This document shows, piece after piece, positions 53,773 to 64,000 of a DNA stretch of 64,000 nt; position 1 is the stretch's first letter, and each line of letters opens with the position of its first letter. The stretch is taken from the NCBI RefSeq assembly GCF_002127325.2, contig NC_035444.2:32380904-32444903 (forward strand), written 5' to 3'. The notes under the pieces were generated by a model. That model made no database searches and was not told the DNA's origin. It was given only the letters and a program-made list of their open reading frames with translations. The translations under genes and the position numbers were made by a program. This DNA comes from Helianthus annuus (lineage: Eukaryota > Streptophyta > Magnoliopsida > Asterales > Asteraceae).

Positions 53773-54975
53773 ATGCCACCTGTAATAATCCGAGGAAGAG
53801 GAAGGGGAAGAAGAGGCAGAGGAGAGATCGTTACTCACAACGATCACGAAGCTGGACCGTCAGGTACAAGACCTCCTTCGATGACAAGGAGTGAAGAACC
53901 GCGAAGACAGAGAGACCTCTTCGAGCCAGCGAGGCACTCGACCTCTCACAGCTCGACGCCATCTTACCGACACTCTTTCGGACCAGATTCCGAAAATGAT
54001 CCTAACAACCCCCAGCCATCCTATCTACCTCTACAGCGCTCGGTGTCGCACAGTGCCTTTGACGATCCTACTCCATATTTCCGAGGTCAGTTTAATCCAG
54101 CTGATTACATACAGGAACCTGCTGGATTTGATCCACTAGGACCACAAGATCACTTCGCGGAAGATCACATGGACGAGGATACGGATCCAACAGAACCGGC
54201 TCGTGGTACGCCCACGCACCCAATAGAAATCTCTGACGGATCTTCATTCCATGGGACACCTTATCAGGGCCCAGATAGCTTCATGGCACTGTTTAATCAA
54301 CATGAGTGGTACTATACGCCATCCCAACAAGCATCACAGCAACAGCAGCAGCATCCGCGAGATCCCTCCGAGGATCCACGTTTCGAGGCAGTGACGCCAC
54401 CGCCTCCTCCACCGGCTCAACCAGTAATGCCAGATCCGCCAAGGCGAAGAAGATAAGGCGCACGGATGTCTACCCGAGGAGGGGAATTCCACTTCAGCAC
54501 CCCTCGACATTCAAGTGGTAGCCACTATCCGTCAGTACCTGAGGAAGGGCCTTCAAGCCCAGCACAAGAGGCGAATTCCGCACCAGTTGCGCCATCTTCG
54601 CCACCATTTGGGGATGACCGCCCATTACCTCCATACGCAACGGCATATAACCCGTTCGAGCCAACGTCGCAAGCTCACTACAACTACAACTATGAGCGCG
54701 ACCCATATGTGGTAGCGGCGAGGTATAACGCCCGCTATCCAGACGGAAATCTAGGGATACCGGATTACTCAGCTCATGGGTATCCAGCACCACCTAGACC
54801 TCCAGTGCCGCAACCAGCACCACAACCACGTTTCTCTCCTCCTGAGCATGAAGAGATACTCCACCGACTGGATCGTGTGGAGAGAGAGTTCGAGGAAGAG
54901 AAAAAGAGCCACCGAGGATTTCTCAAGGGCTTGGCGAATCTACTAAAGGGCAAGAAGAAGAAACGTGACCATTAG
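53773..54975 (+). pseudogene. E2 extra ORF upstream of gag, one internal stop
   Basis: A 401-codon frame, homologous to the E1 ORF at 13077-14402. TAA at 54454-54456 splits it; the frame is unchanged on both sides. It begins MPPVIIRGRGRGRRGRG (Arg/Gly-rich, RNA-binding-like), then HNDHEAGPS, HSFGPDSEND, DPLGPQDHF, HPIEISDGSSF, QHEWYYTPS, a poly-Gln run, a poly-Pro run, MSTRGGEFHF, and a charged C-terminus EEILHRLDRVEREFEEEKK followed by NLLKGKKKKRDH. The stop lies about 44 codons before the matching place of the E1 stop, so the two copies were broken independently. No known family; the RG-rich start and helical Lys-rich end suggest nucleic-acid binding or multimerisation, as inference only. 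Confidence 0.8.
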
Positions 54976-55168
54976 CCCTTATGGTCGTACTAATGTAATT
55001 TCTATTTTGAAATAAGTCCCTGCGTGGACATTTATCGTATTTTAGCCCTTCGTGGACTTATCCGTAAATCCCTACAAGGACACATGTCGTGTACTAATCT
55101 TTGTATGGACCTATCTTTTATTTAACCCTTATAAGGGTATGTACTTGTTTAAAAGACCCGTTTAGGGC
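54974..55168 (+). other. Stem-loop array in E2 leader RNA
   Basis: Matches the E1 array by position: GTCC-CTGCGT-GGAC (about 55015), GCCCTTCGTGGAC (55045), TCC-CTACAA-GGA (55069), ACCCTTATAAGGGT (55125) and GACCCGTTTAGGGC (55155). The third and fourth have loops and stems unlike E1 but still pair, as expected if structure rather than sequence is kept. Confidence 0.6.
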
Positions 55169-55956
55169 AATATGTAGTTGTATTTGAAATTATGGAATGT
55201 ATGTTACGAGTTTTATTTTTATAAATACGAAATAAATCAAAACCATTCCTTTTCAATTGATCTGCCTAATGTATAAAGAATCTTAAGAGTGAAACCTAGC
55301 CTGGTGTCTTTTAAGATCCGGCCAAGATGGTAAGACTTAATTGAAAGATTCCCTGTTAACCTCTGTAAAGCATGTTAACGATCATGGCAGATGTGATTCG
55401 TTAAAATCACACACGTCATTCTTATACAATAATCCTTCTAAGGATTTCAAAACCCAACTAAATGATTTATAAATCATGGGTTGAATCATCAATAAAGATG
55501 ATCATTTATAAAACGTCCATTAGTGATGTAGTGCCTACGGGCCAATCTTGTTAAAACATCCATTAGTGATGTAGTGCCTACGGGCCAACCTTATTTAAAC
55601 ATCCAATAGTGGTGTAGTGCCTATGGGCCGCAACAATTGTCTTATAACGACAGAAGACAGTGGTGGCCTACTGCTCCCTGTCAGAAAGGGGTAAAATAAC
55701 TACGGTTCAAACCTCTATGCCTTTGATTCTCTGAAATCTTGGCTAATACTATAAAACATCCTCGTGATTAGGCTTTACGCCGCCAATATTATTGTTATAG
55801 GTAAAATAGGATATATTCAAATCCTGAAACTAAGCGAGTAATAAGTTAATCTGATATGGTCTCTGTTACCATGGTTAACGAATTGTCATAAAAGACAATT
55901 CCATAATAAGCTTCTAAATAAAATTTTGTTATCCTCTGTAACAGATACAAGTTACA
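55169..55956 (+). other. E2 spacer before gag with a 43-bp triple repeat
   Basis: Non-coding. 55514-55634 holds three tandem copies of a 43-bp unit centred on TAGTGATGTAGTGCCTACGGG. E1 has one related block (about 14953-14975). The rest is AT-rich with short matches to the E1 spacer. Confidence 0.7.
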
Positions 55957-58900
55957 ATGGCGGATCCCAATGGAGAGAACAGCCATACAAACGAAGATGA
56001 CTATGATAATGCGCAAGTGCATCTGACAGGCGCATAGTTAAAGGCTCTGATTGACAACGCTGTTCAGGCAGCTCTTGATCGTCAATACACCGAGTCTCAA
56101 AGCAGAACCGTATCAAAACCACCCTCCAAACCAAAGTCACAATCCAAACCACTCTCCAAACCCAAGTAAGATGACGACAATCACTCGTCCGCTGAGAACA
56201 GTGTTCGTCGTGATAGGGAATATACTGATGCATCCGGTGCCAAGGGTTGCACCTACAAGTACTTCGTGTCTTGTAAACCCGGGAATTCATAGGGGAAAAG
56301 GGTGCTGTTGATTGTATCACCTGGCTGGATGAGATGGACACTATTGTGGACATCAGTGGGTGTGCGGAGAAGGATGTGGTGAAGTTTGTGTCGCAGTCAT
56401 TTAAGGGCGAGGCCCTAGCATGGTGGAGAGCGTTGGTTCAAGCATCGGGTAAGTCTGCTCTATACAAGATGACATGGGAGGAATTTATTGCTCTCATTAA
56501 GGAAAACTACTGCCCTCAGCATGAGGTGGAGAAGATCGAGTCTGATTTTGTGTCATTGGTAATGACAAACCTGGACTGCCAGGCCTACTTGACGAGCTTC
56601 AATACGATGTCTCGCCTGGTCCCGTACCTTGTGACACCAGAGTCCAGAAGAATCGCTCGTTTCATTGGGGGCTTAGAGCCTGCGATAAAGGCTAGTGTGA
56701 AGGCCTCTCTGCCGACGACCTTCAGGTCAGTAACTGACCTCTCCTTGTCCCTCACTTTAGATGCTGTCCGTCTGAGGACGCTAAGGAACAAGGAGGCAGA
56801 GAAGAGGAAACGTGAGGATGATACCTCACGAAGGTCGGGAAAGAAACACCGTGGAAACGGTGATGGCAAAAGAGGGGCGGAAGCAAAGAAAGATGGGCAA
56901 GCTGGAGAAAGGCCCAAATGCAAAATCTGCCAGAAACCCCACTCTGGGAAATGTAGGTTTGGGTCGAATTCACAGTCCCAGCCAAAGTCTTTTGCCTGTG
57001 GACTATGCAAGTCCAAGGACCATAAGACTGTGGACTGCAAGAAAATCAAGGATGCAACATGCTATGGTTGCAATGAAAAGGGGCATATCAAGAGTAACTG
57101 TCCTAAGAATGCCAGGAAACCGGAAGAGAACAAGAAGACGAATGCGAGAGTCTTCCGTATGGATGCAAAGGAGGCTGTGCTGAACGACAATGTACTTACA
57201 GGTACTTTTCTCGTAAATAATATATTTGCAAGAGTACTTTTCGATTCAGGCGCTGATAAATCCTTTGTAGACCAAAAATTTTGCAAACTATTGAATATGC
57301 CTATCAAAACCCTAGATGTGAAATACGAGGTAGAGTTAGCAGACGGCACGATAGAAACCGTCTCCACTGTTCTAAAGGGATGTGAAATGTCCATTAAGAA
57401 CCACTCTTTTCCTCTATCTCTACTTCCTTTCAAACTAGCAGGTTTCGACATTGTTCTGGGCATGGACTGGTTATCCCGCAACTAGGCCCAAATCGTTTGC
57501 AAAAAAAGGCTTATAGTGCTAAAGACTTCGAGTGGTGAATCGCTTACCATTCGAGGAGACACGCAGTATGGATTACCCGAGGACGTATCTATGCTCAAGG
57601 CTTCTAGATGTTTAAAAAGGGGCTGTGTCATTTACATGGCTCAGGTGATAATGGAAGAGCCCAAGCCAAAGATAGAAGACCTTCCTGTTATTTCTGAATA
57701 CCCCGAGGTCTTCCCCGAAGAACTGCCTGGTTTACCACCAGATAGACAAGTGGAATTCAGAATAGATATCATTCCTGGAGCAGCTCCTATAGCTAGAGCG
57801 CCCTACAGGCTAGCTCCGACTGAAATGAAGGAATTAAGGACCCAGTTGGATGAACTACTGGCAAAAGGTTTTATCAGACCTAGTTCGTCTCCCTGGGGAG
57901 CACCTGTCCTGTTTGTAAAGAAGAAGGACGGATCGATGCGTTTGTGCATTGATTATCGTGAGCTGAATAAAGTTACCATAAAGAATAGATATCCTTTGCC
58001 AAGGATCGACGATCTATTCGACCAACTACAATGAGCGAGCTACTTCTCGAAGATCGACTTAAGGTCGGGCTATCATCAGCTAAAGGTCAGAGACGAAGAT
58101 GTGCATAAGACAGCATTTAGGACTCGCTACGGTCACTATGAGTTCCTAGTGATGCCTTTTGGGCTCACAAATGCACCGGCTGCGTTCATGGATCTCATGA
58201 ATCGTGTCTGCAAGCCGTACTTGGACAAATTTGTCATCGTCTTCATCGACGATATCCTTATATATTCCAAAAGCCAAACTGACCACGAGAAACACCTCCG
58301 TTGTATTCTCGAATTACTACAACATGAGGAACTCTACGCCAAATTCTCGAAATGCGAATTCTGGCTACGAGAGGTTCAATTTTTGGGTCACGTTGTAAGT
58401 GAGTGTGGTATCCAGGTGGATCCCACTAAGGTAGAGGCAGTCATGAATTGGCAAGAGCCAAAGACGCCTACCGAAATCCGTAGTTTCCTGGGGTTAGCAG
58501 GATACTACAGGAGATTTATTGAGAATTTCTCAAGGATTGCTGCGCCCTTAACTTCCCTAACCAAGAAGAAAGAAAAGTTCATTTGGGGCCCAAAGCAGCA
58601 AGAGTCCTTCGAAATTCTGAAGCAGAAGCTAAGCAACGCACCTGTGTTGACATTACCTGAAGGTACAGATGAATTCGTAATTTACTGCGATGCATCACAC
58701 ACAGGCATGGGGTGTGTGCTTATGCAGAAAGGCAAGGTGATTGCCTATGCTTCAAGGCAATTAAAGGTGCACGAAAGGAATTACACCACCCATGACTTGG
58801 AGTTGGGTGCCGTTGTATTTGCACTAAAATTATGGAGGCATTACCTATATGGCATCAGGTTTGTGATCTATTCTGATCGCAAAAGCCTTCAACATCTGTT

Positions 58901-60503
58901 CAACCAGAAAGAGTTGAACATGAGGCAACGCCGTTGGATGGAAACCTTGAATGACTATGATTGTGAGATCAGGTACCATCCCGGCAAAGCGAAAGTAGTC
59001 GCTGATGCCCTAAGCAGAAAAGAAAGGGTGAAACCTATTCGAATCAATGCCAAGAGCATTGAGGTAAGGAATAACTTGATTGAAAGGATATTAGCTGCAC
59101 AGCGAGAGGCTGTGTTGGAAGCTAATTATCCTAAGGAAAAGTTAGGAGTAACTGAAGAGCAGTTAACTCTTAGCAAGGATGGAATCCTTAGATTGAACGG
59201 ACGAATATGGGTTCCGATTTATGGAGGACTACGAGAAGTTATCCTCCAGGAAGCCCATAGCTCTAAATATTCTGTCCATCCTGGAGCAGATAAAATGTAT
59301 CAGGACTTAAAGACAAATTATTGGTGGATAGGCTTGAAAAAGTCTGTAGCCGCCCATGTAGCAAAGTGCTTAACTTGTGCTCAAGTCAAAGCTGAGCACC
59401 AAAAGCCATCTGGCTTGCTACAACAGCCTGAACTTCCCGAGTGGAAGTGGGAGTGTGTAACTATGGATTTCATTACCAAGTTACCCAAAACAAGGAAAGG
59501 AAACGACACAATATGGGTTATAGTCGACAGGCTGACTAAATCAGCTCATTTCCTACCCATCAAGGAGACATATAGCTCCGATATGTTAGCCCAACTTTAT
59601 GTTGATAAGATTGTAGCATTACACGGCATACCTGTGTCTATTATCTCCTACAGGGATACTAGGTACACGTCTCATTTCTGGAAGAGTTTCCAGCAATCTT
59701 TGGGCACGCGTTTGAACTTCAGTACGGCTTACCATCCACAGACGGACGGTCAGAGTGAGCGTACTATCCAAACTTTAGAAGACATGCTTCGTGCATGTGC
59801 GATCGATTTAGGTGGTAACTGGGATAAGAACCTACCCCTAATCGAATTCTCCTACAATAATAGCTACCATACCAGCATAAAGGCTGCGCCTTTCGAGGCA
59901 TTATACGGTAGGAAATGTAGATCGCCTGTTTGTTGGGCGGAAGTGGGAGAGGTCCAATTATCAGGACCGGAGATAGTTTTCCAGACAACGGACAAGATTG
60001 TCCAGATTCGGGAACGTCTCAAAGCTGCCCGAGATAGGCAGAAAAGCTACGCTGATCCGAAGCGTAAGGATTTTCACTTCGAAGTAGGTGAAAAAGTGTT
60101 GCTTAAAGTATCACCCTGGAAAGGGGTGATGCGTTTCGGCAAGAAGGGCAAGCTGAGTCCGAGATACATAGGACCTTTTGAGGTCATTGAACGTGTCGGG
60201 TCAGTTGCCTATAAGTTGAACTTGCCTGAAGAGCTCAATGGAATTCACAATGTGTTCCACATCTGCAATCTCAAGAAGTGCTTCGCCGATGAATCCTTGG
60301 TGATCCCACACACAGATGTGCATATAGATGAGAGCTTAAAATTCTTAGAAAAGCCGTTGTCGATTGAAGATCGACAGGTGAAAAAGCTTCGAAGAAAGCA
60401 CGTACCGATTGTAAAGGTCAAATGAGATGCTCGTAGAGGTCCCGAATATACGTGGGAAGTCGAAGCCACAATGAAAGAAAAATACCCTTATTTATTTGAG
60501 TAA
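55957..60503 (+). pseudogene. E2 gag-pol polyprotein, broken
   Basis: About 1515 codons, closely related to E1 over the full length. Start at MADPNGENSH. Same domain order: gag (FKGEALAWWRALV), knuckles ending [14 protein letters not shown], protease [22 protein letters not shown], RNase [14 protein letters not shown], integrase (CLTC finger, TMDFI, SERTI) and the chromodomain-like end. Damage: TAG 56035, TAA 56167, a one-base deletion near 56280, TAG 57483, TGA 58032 and TGA 60423 (Trp to stop). In integrase the second Asp region reads SYRDT where E1 has SDRDT, so a catalytic Asp is lost as well. It cannot work by itself. Confidence 0.93.
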
Positions 60504-60520
60504 ATCTCGGGTCGAGATTT
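60502..60520 (+). other. E2 stop-codon stem-loop AAATCTCG/CGAGATTT
   Basis: Same 8-bp stem as E1 with loop GGT, one base shorter. It overlaps the TAA at 60501-60503. Confidence 0.8.
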
Positions 60521-60525
60521 ATTTT

Positions 60526-60538
60526 AAGGGGGTGAGGA
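60526..60538 (+). other. E2 polypurine tract
   Basis: AAGGGGGTGAGGA directly before the 3' LTR, identical to that of E1. Confidence 0.88.
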
Positions 60539-62551
60539 TGTAACACCTCGAAATTTTGTGTCCAATCATGTGTTAACACGTGTCGTTTGTTTACACGTGG
60601 CATTGATATTAAATAAAGGACTAATTTTGACAAACCTTGAAAGTATGTAAATTCGAGGGTTATAAATGTCGATCAAGGGTAAATATACTGTACAGTAACC
60701 CTAAATTATGCTCGTACCTTCAAACGAATAAATCATGGATCGTACGGAAGCGAAACGCGGAAGAAAGTGGGAGATTACAAGCTGCAGGGGTTAATTGTGT
60801 CAACATGTTTAATTATACCTCTGAGTGACCCTTTAACGTACCCAAGGCTTTGTAACAGTATAATACACTCACTAGAATGCAATATATAAATTTCGCGAAG
60901 TTCCGTTTTAGAACGAGAAAGTTATGATCAAATTCGTATGAGAAGGGTTAAAGGCGTCAATAATATAATCTAAGGTCTTCCGGATAATAAATAAACTAAC
61001 CGGGGGCTTAACAATGCGGGTAAATAACGCGAGGCCCTTAAATGTAATTAATCGAGGGCCATATCGCGAAGTTACCCCTTCAAACCCGAAAGGTCAGGTA
61101 ATTAATTACCAAGATTTTATAATCATTACAAAAAGATTTAAAAAGATCCTATTCTTAACCCTTACGGACCGTAAAGGTCAGGCCTTACGGACCGTAAGGG
61201 GGTGAGTGATTGCTGATGATCCGCCTCTGGCTTACGGACCGCAAGGCCGAAGCCATACGGTCCGTAAGCGATGCCCAGCGACAGAAACTTGGCCGTTGGC
61301 TGTTTAAAGCGGCAAAACACATAGGAATGGGTTTCCCAGAAGTATGGGCGCCCCCTACTCGACCCTTAACACCTAGGGACACCTGCCCATGATCCATGAG
61401 CACTTGTAGAATAAGGTGTGATGATCTAAAGGCCCTTCATGCACTATAAATAGGCATGTTTGGTTCATAACTAACACACACCTCAAAAACACCTTCTCTG
61501 ATCATTTCTAAAGCTCCCAAGACTTCTTCTAGCATTCTAATTCGTGTTCAAGCTTCTGTAAGTCTTTTAAATCCTTGTGGTTCAATTTTACTTAGTAATA
61601 TGGCTAAAAACCAAACCGTCATAACTACGGTTTGACTACAAAATAAATCCGTAATGGCTCAGTCTTATGACGAATCAAAGGTAGTTATGTGTTGGTGTTT
61701 ATGTGGGGAATAAACCTCTGAAAGGGTTCCCCATGATCATCACTCTAACTAGTTCAAATGTCGAGTCAAACGAATGCTTAAAAAGTCAACAGAAAGCTAT
61801 TTTAGCGATTCTTACATAATTTGTAATGTAGATGATATGAAACCTGTGTTGACACTTATAAAACATGATATTAAGTATATAAACTTGTCTAAACTCGTTT
61901 GAATCGACCATTTGCTATATTGACCCGGTTCGGAGCCGAATGTCGCAAAAGTTTGACTTTTGCATTGACTTCAGTTCTGACCCGTTTCAGTGAGGTATAG
62001 ATATGCCTTAGGACTCTCTTAGGACCAGGTTACATGATGGTATAAACCTCTGTGACCGGTTCATTGTTTGTCCGAGTCTTTTACGCATTTCCGTTAATCG
62101 CCAAAAAGTTGACCGTAACGCCCTTTTTAAAATAAAACGAGTATTTCGGACACGTGAATGGACCATAACCTTGCCTACTAAATTATAAGCATGTCCGTAA
62201 AGTTTCACGTCAATCCGAGGTCTAGAATGGGAGTTATGCTAAAAAGCGCAATTAAAATAAACTTTTGTAATAAACGGCGCAATTAGCATAACGCCTATCT
62301 AAATCAAGATTTCGTCACCAAAACTTTTACCCACTATTACCAATAATATTTTGGGATTTTTAAAGATTTTTAATTATTTTTACCTTGCTCATAACCTGCG
62401 GTTATGGCTACGGTTCGTAAATACCGAATATGCCCTTTTCGGCCAAAACTTGAGTTCTACAAGGTCTTTTGACCCGATTCCAGTTGCTACTGATTTTAAA
62501 TAATAAATAAAGTATTTTAGACTTTATAAACTGTTCGGGAAACTCAGATTT
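60539..62551 (+). repeat. E2 3' LTR, truncated by E8
   Basis: The first 2013 bp of the LTR, ending AACTCAGATTT, where the 5' LTR copy at 52266 goes on with CCTGTAG. TATA box at 61442-61455, palindromes at 61159-61277. Non-coding. Confidence 0.9.
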
Positions 62552-62988
62552 TGTAGGACCGGTTTGGTGACCGTTCGATTGCGTAACGAACGTTTCACGT
62601 GCGGAATCCGTGAACGAACGTGACCGAACACACGATAACGTACTACTAACGAGAATCCATTACAAGAATAGACGTGTACGGTACAAGAATCTCGTTTACA
62701 ATCACTTTCTCTCTCTACTTTCTCTCTCTAGAAAGTCTTCTCCTCCAAGTCTTCTTCAAAGTCTACCAAAGTCTCTAAAAAACTTCTCAAAAACTCTTTC
62801 CAAATCTAACTAAAATCATAACACACACTCCTATTTATATGGTCAAGGCACTTTAATGATAGTTATCATTAATTACAAGTTTGCCACCTTGCCATTTCTA
62901 ACTAAATAAGACATTACGCGCTTGATTCCTTCCGGCTTTTCACTACAACTCGGATTGACGAAGGCGATAGACATGAAATGCATCAACA
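62552..62988 (-). repeat. E8 3' LTR (437 bp)
   Basis: On the minus strand it begins TGTTGATGCATTTC and ends GGTCCTACA. A TATA box CCATATAAATAGG (minus) is at about 62830-62842. A CT-rich stretch (62706-62730) lies in the transcribed part. Non-coding. Confidence 0.7.
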
Positions 62989-63001
62989 ATCTCCCCCTTG
63001 G
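62989..63001 (-). other. E8 polypurine tract
   Basis: Minus strand CCAAGGGGGAGAT adjoining the LTR start. Similar AAGGGGGAG-type tracts lie at about 63105, 63205 and 63292. Confidence 0.7.
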
Positions 63002-64000
63002 ATATTGCCGTAGTCAATCTGTAGTGAAACTCGTAGCGACTTGACTTTCTATTTGAGAGACTCGAACGAAGATGTAGTCGACAGACAATTGCACTAACAA
63101 ACTCCCCCTTGGATGTTGACGGAATCTTTAGTGAAAGTCTTCAAATACTCTTGTTCGAACAGAATCCCAGAGGATCTGTATTTTACTTCAGAATCTTCAG
63201 GCTCCCCCTTTCGTCAAGCTTCCGTGCTTTTGGGATCGACGCCTTGCTTTTCAGATACAAGCTCCTTTAGTGTTGAGCTCGTCTTCAGACTCCCCCTTAG
63301 ACTCGGCTGTCTGGATCGTAGTCTGGCTTTTCGTATCAACAAATTCTGAAACCTACACATCTCAAACACACAATTATAACAAACAATATTGTGATTCAAC
63401 TTAATGAATCAGCTAAACATTTGAGAATTTTCATATTTAAAACTGATTAAAAATTCGAAACATTCCAAATTCTGATTCAAATTAACGAATCATCTTAAAA
63501 CATTTCAAATCAATTAACCAACCTTCTGTTCATCATGTTTAGCCTTTGAGATTTTGAATGTCAGCTTTTCAACATCAGTTGTCGAAAATCTTTTTGAATT
63601 TTTGAAAATAAGAAACATAAATGCAAAGACAGAAATTAAATGCAGAAATGAAATATGTACAAACATATTTTTGTGAGTTTGTGTAAGAGGATCATATCAG
63701 TATTTGAGACACATCACACGCACCGTTAAGCTTATTTCATTTTAAGTTCTAAACGATTCACGTTGATTGACGATATTGTTGTCCACTTAAGCTCAATCTA
63801 AAAACTTTCGAAATGCTTACCGATACGTTTAAGGTATATTAATTATGCACTAAGTTCTTATGGACCCCACGATCTCAGCATATCCCCTCATCATGCAATA
63901 CACTAACTCAAGTAATGCCTTTAAACTTTCATCAACTGTGATTTGTGCGAAAACAAAGCAGAATGTTTAAACATTAACAATCAGGTCGATACTTCCGTAT

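Larger units (their letters stand above)
50253..62551 (+). mobile_element. E2: Tekay/Del-like element, decayed, right end cut by E8
   Basis: Same plan as E1: 5' LTR (50253-53600), iMet PBS, extra ORF, stem-loop array, gag-pol, hairpin, PPT and 3' LTR, which is cut at 62551 by E8. The five bases before it (agaaa, 50248-50252) should be the target duplication; the partner is beyond the window. The LTRs differ by scattered substitutions and one 1-bp length change in the visible 2 kb, and gag-pol has five stops and a frameshift, so it is older than E1. Confidence 0.9.
62552..64000 (-). mobile_element. E8: Sirevirus-like Ty1/copia element, 3' end
   Basis: Minus-strand element whose 3' LTR is 62988 to 62552, preceded by a polypurine tract and three more PPT-like tracts. 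Inserted into the E2 LTR; the five bases gattt before it (62547-62551) should be the target duplication. The repeated PPTs next to the LTR are a feature I recall for Sireviruses. No ORF with recognisable pol is in the 1 kb visible; 63300-64000 is AT-rich and non-coding. Confidence 0.6.

Noticed and set aside
63113..63349. 78-residue ORF as an env-like gene of E8
   Set aside because: It lies on the strand opposite to the element and spans the PPT-like tracts; no transmembrane or coiled-coil pattern supports it.
1..64000. tRNA or rRNA genes
   Set aside because: The only tRNA-like matches are 13-17 base primer-binding sites; no cloverleaf was seen.

Overview
This window is plant nuclear DNA made almost entirely of nested transposable elements. 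I found no intact non-transposon gene and no tRNA, rRNA or CRISPR array. The element types (Tekay/Del-like and Athila/Tat-like Ty3/gypsy, a Sirevirus-like Ty1/copia end, a Mutator-like element with an Ulp1-type protease) indicate a dicot with a large genome. Asteraceae is my guess from general resemblance only. Element names E1 to E8 are mine.

Layout. (1) 1-6931: E6, a minus-strand Athila/Tat-like element (gag-protease, tRNA-Asp-type PBS, 5' LTR). Its LTR is interrupted by E7, a 2698-bp solo LTR (3024-5721, TSD ggaag). (2) 6932-27580: E5, a plus-strand element with only gag and protease, whose 5' LTR was hit by E6 and whose gag was hit by E1. (3) 9339-23426: E1, a complete Tekay-like element with 3533-bp LTRs, TSD tcatg and an uninterrupted 1525-residue gag-pol. 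(4) 27581-42306: E4, a decayed minus-strand element of the E7 LTR family. Its gag is split by E3 (29190-38260, TSD ggcaa), a complete-length minus-strand element with 1446-bp LTRs. (5) 42307-50252: a Mutator-like region with a multi-exon DUF1985/Ulp1-like protease gene, a Myb/SANT-like remnant, a second degenerate Ulp1-like gene and a minus-strand MULE transposase. (6) 50253-62551: E2, a decayed relative of E1, inserted about 115 bp upstream of the transposase start. Its 3' LTR is cut by E8 (62552 to window end), a minus-strand Sirevirus-like copia end.

Relative order read from the nesting: E4, then E3 and (by inference) E5; E5, then E1 and E6; E6, then E7; the MULE region, then E2, then E8. 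E1 looks youngest: its LTRs have equal length, a constant offset and no mismatch that I noticed.

Main points for a second look: (a) E1 and E2 carry a homologous extra ORF between PBS and gag, and E3 carries two other upstream ORFs; (b) a serial array of small stem-loops lies between that ORF and gag in E1 and E2, with paired changes; (c) an 8-bp perfect stem-loop overlaps the gag-pol stop codon just before the PPT in E1, E2 and E3; (d) short GC-rich palindromes or palindrome-like arrays occur in the LTRs of six families, just upstream of the TATA box in four of them; (e) a 387-bp inverted duplication inside E5 gag could make a long hairpin RNA.
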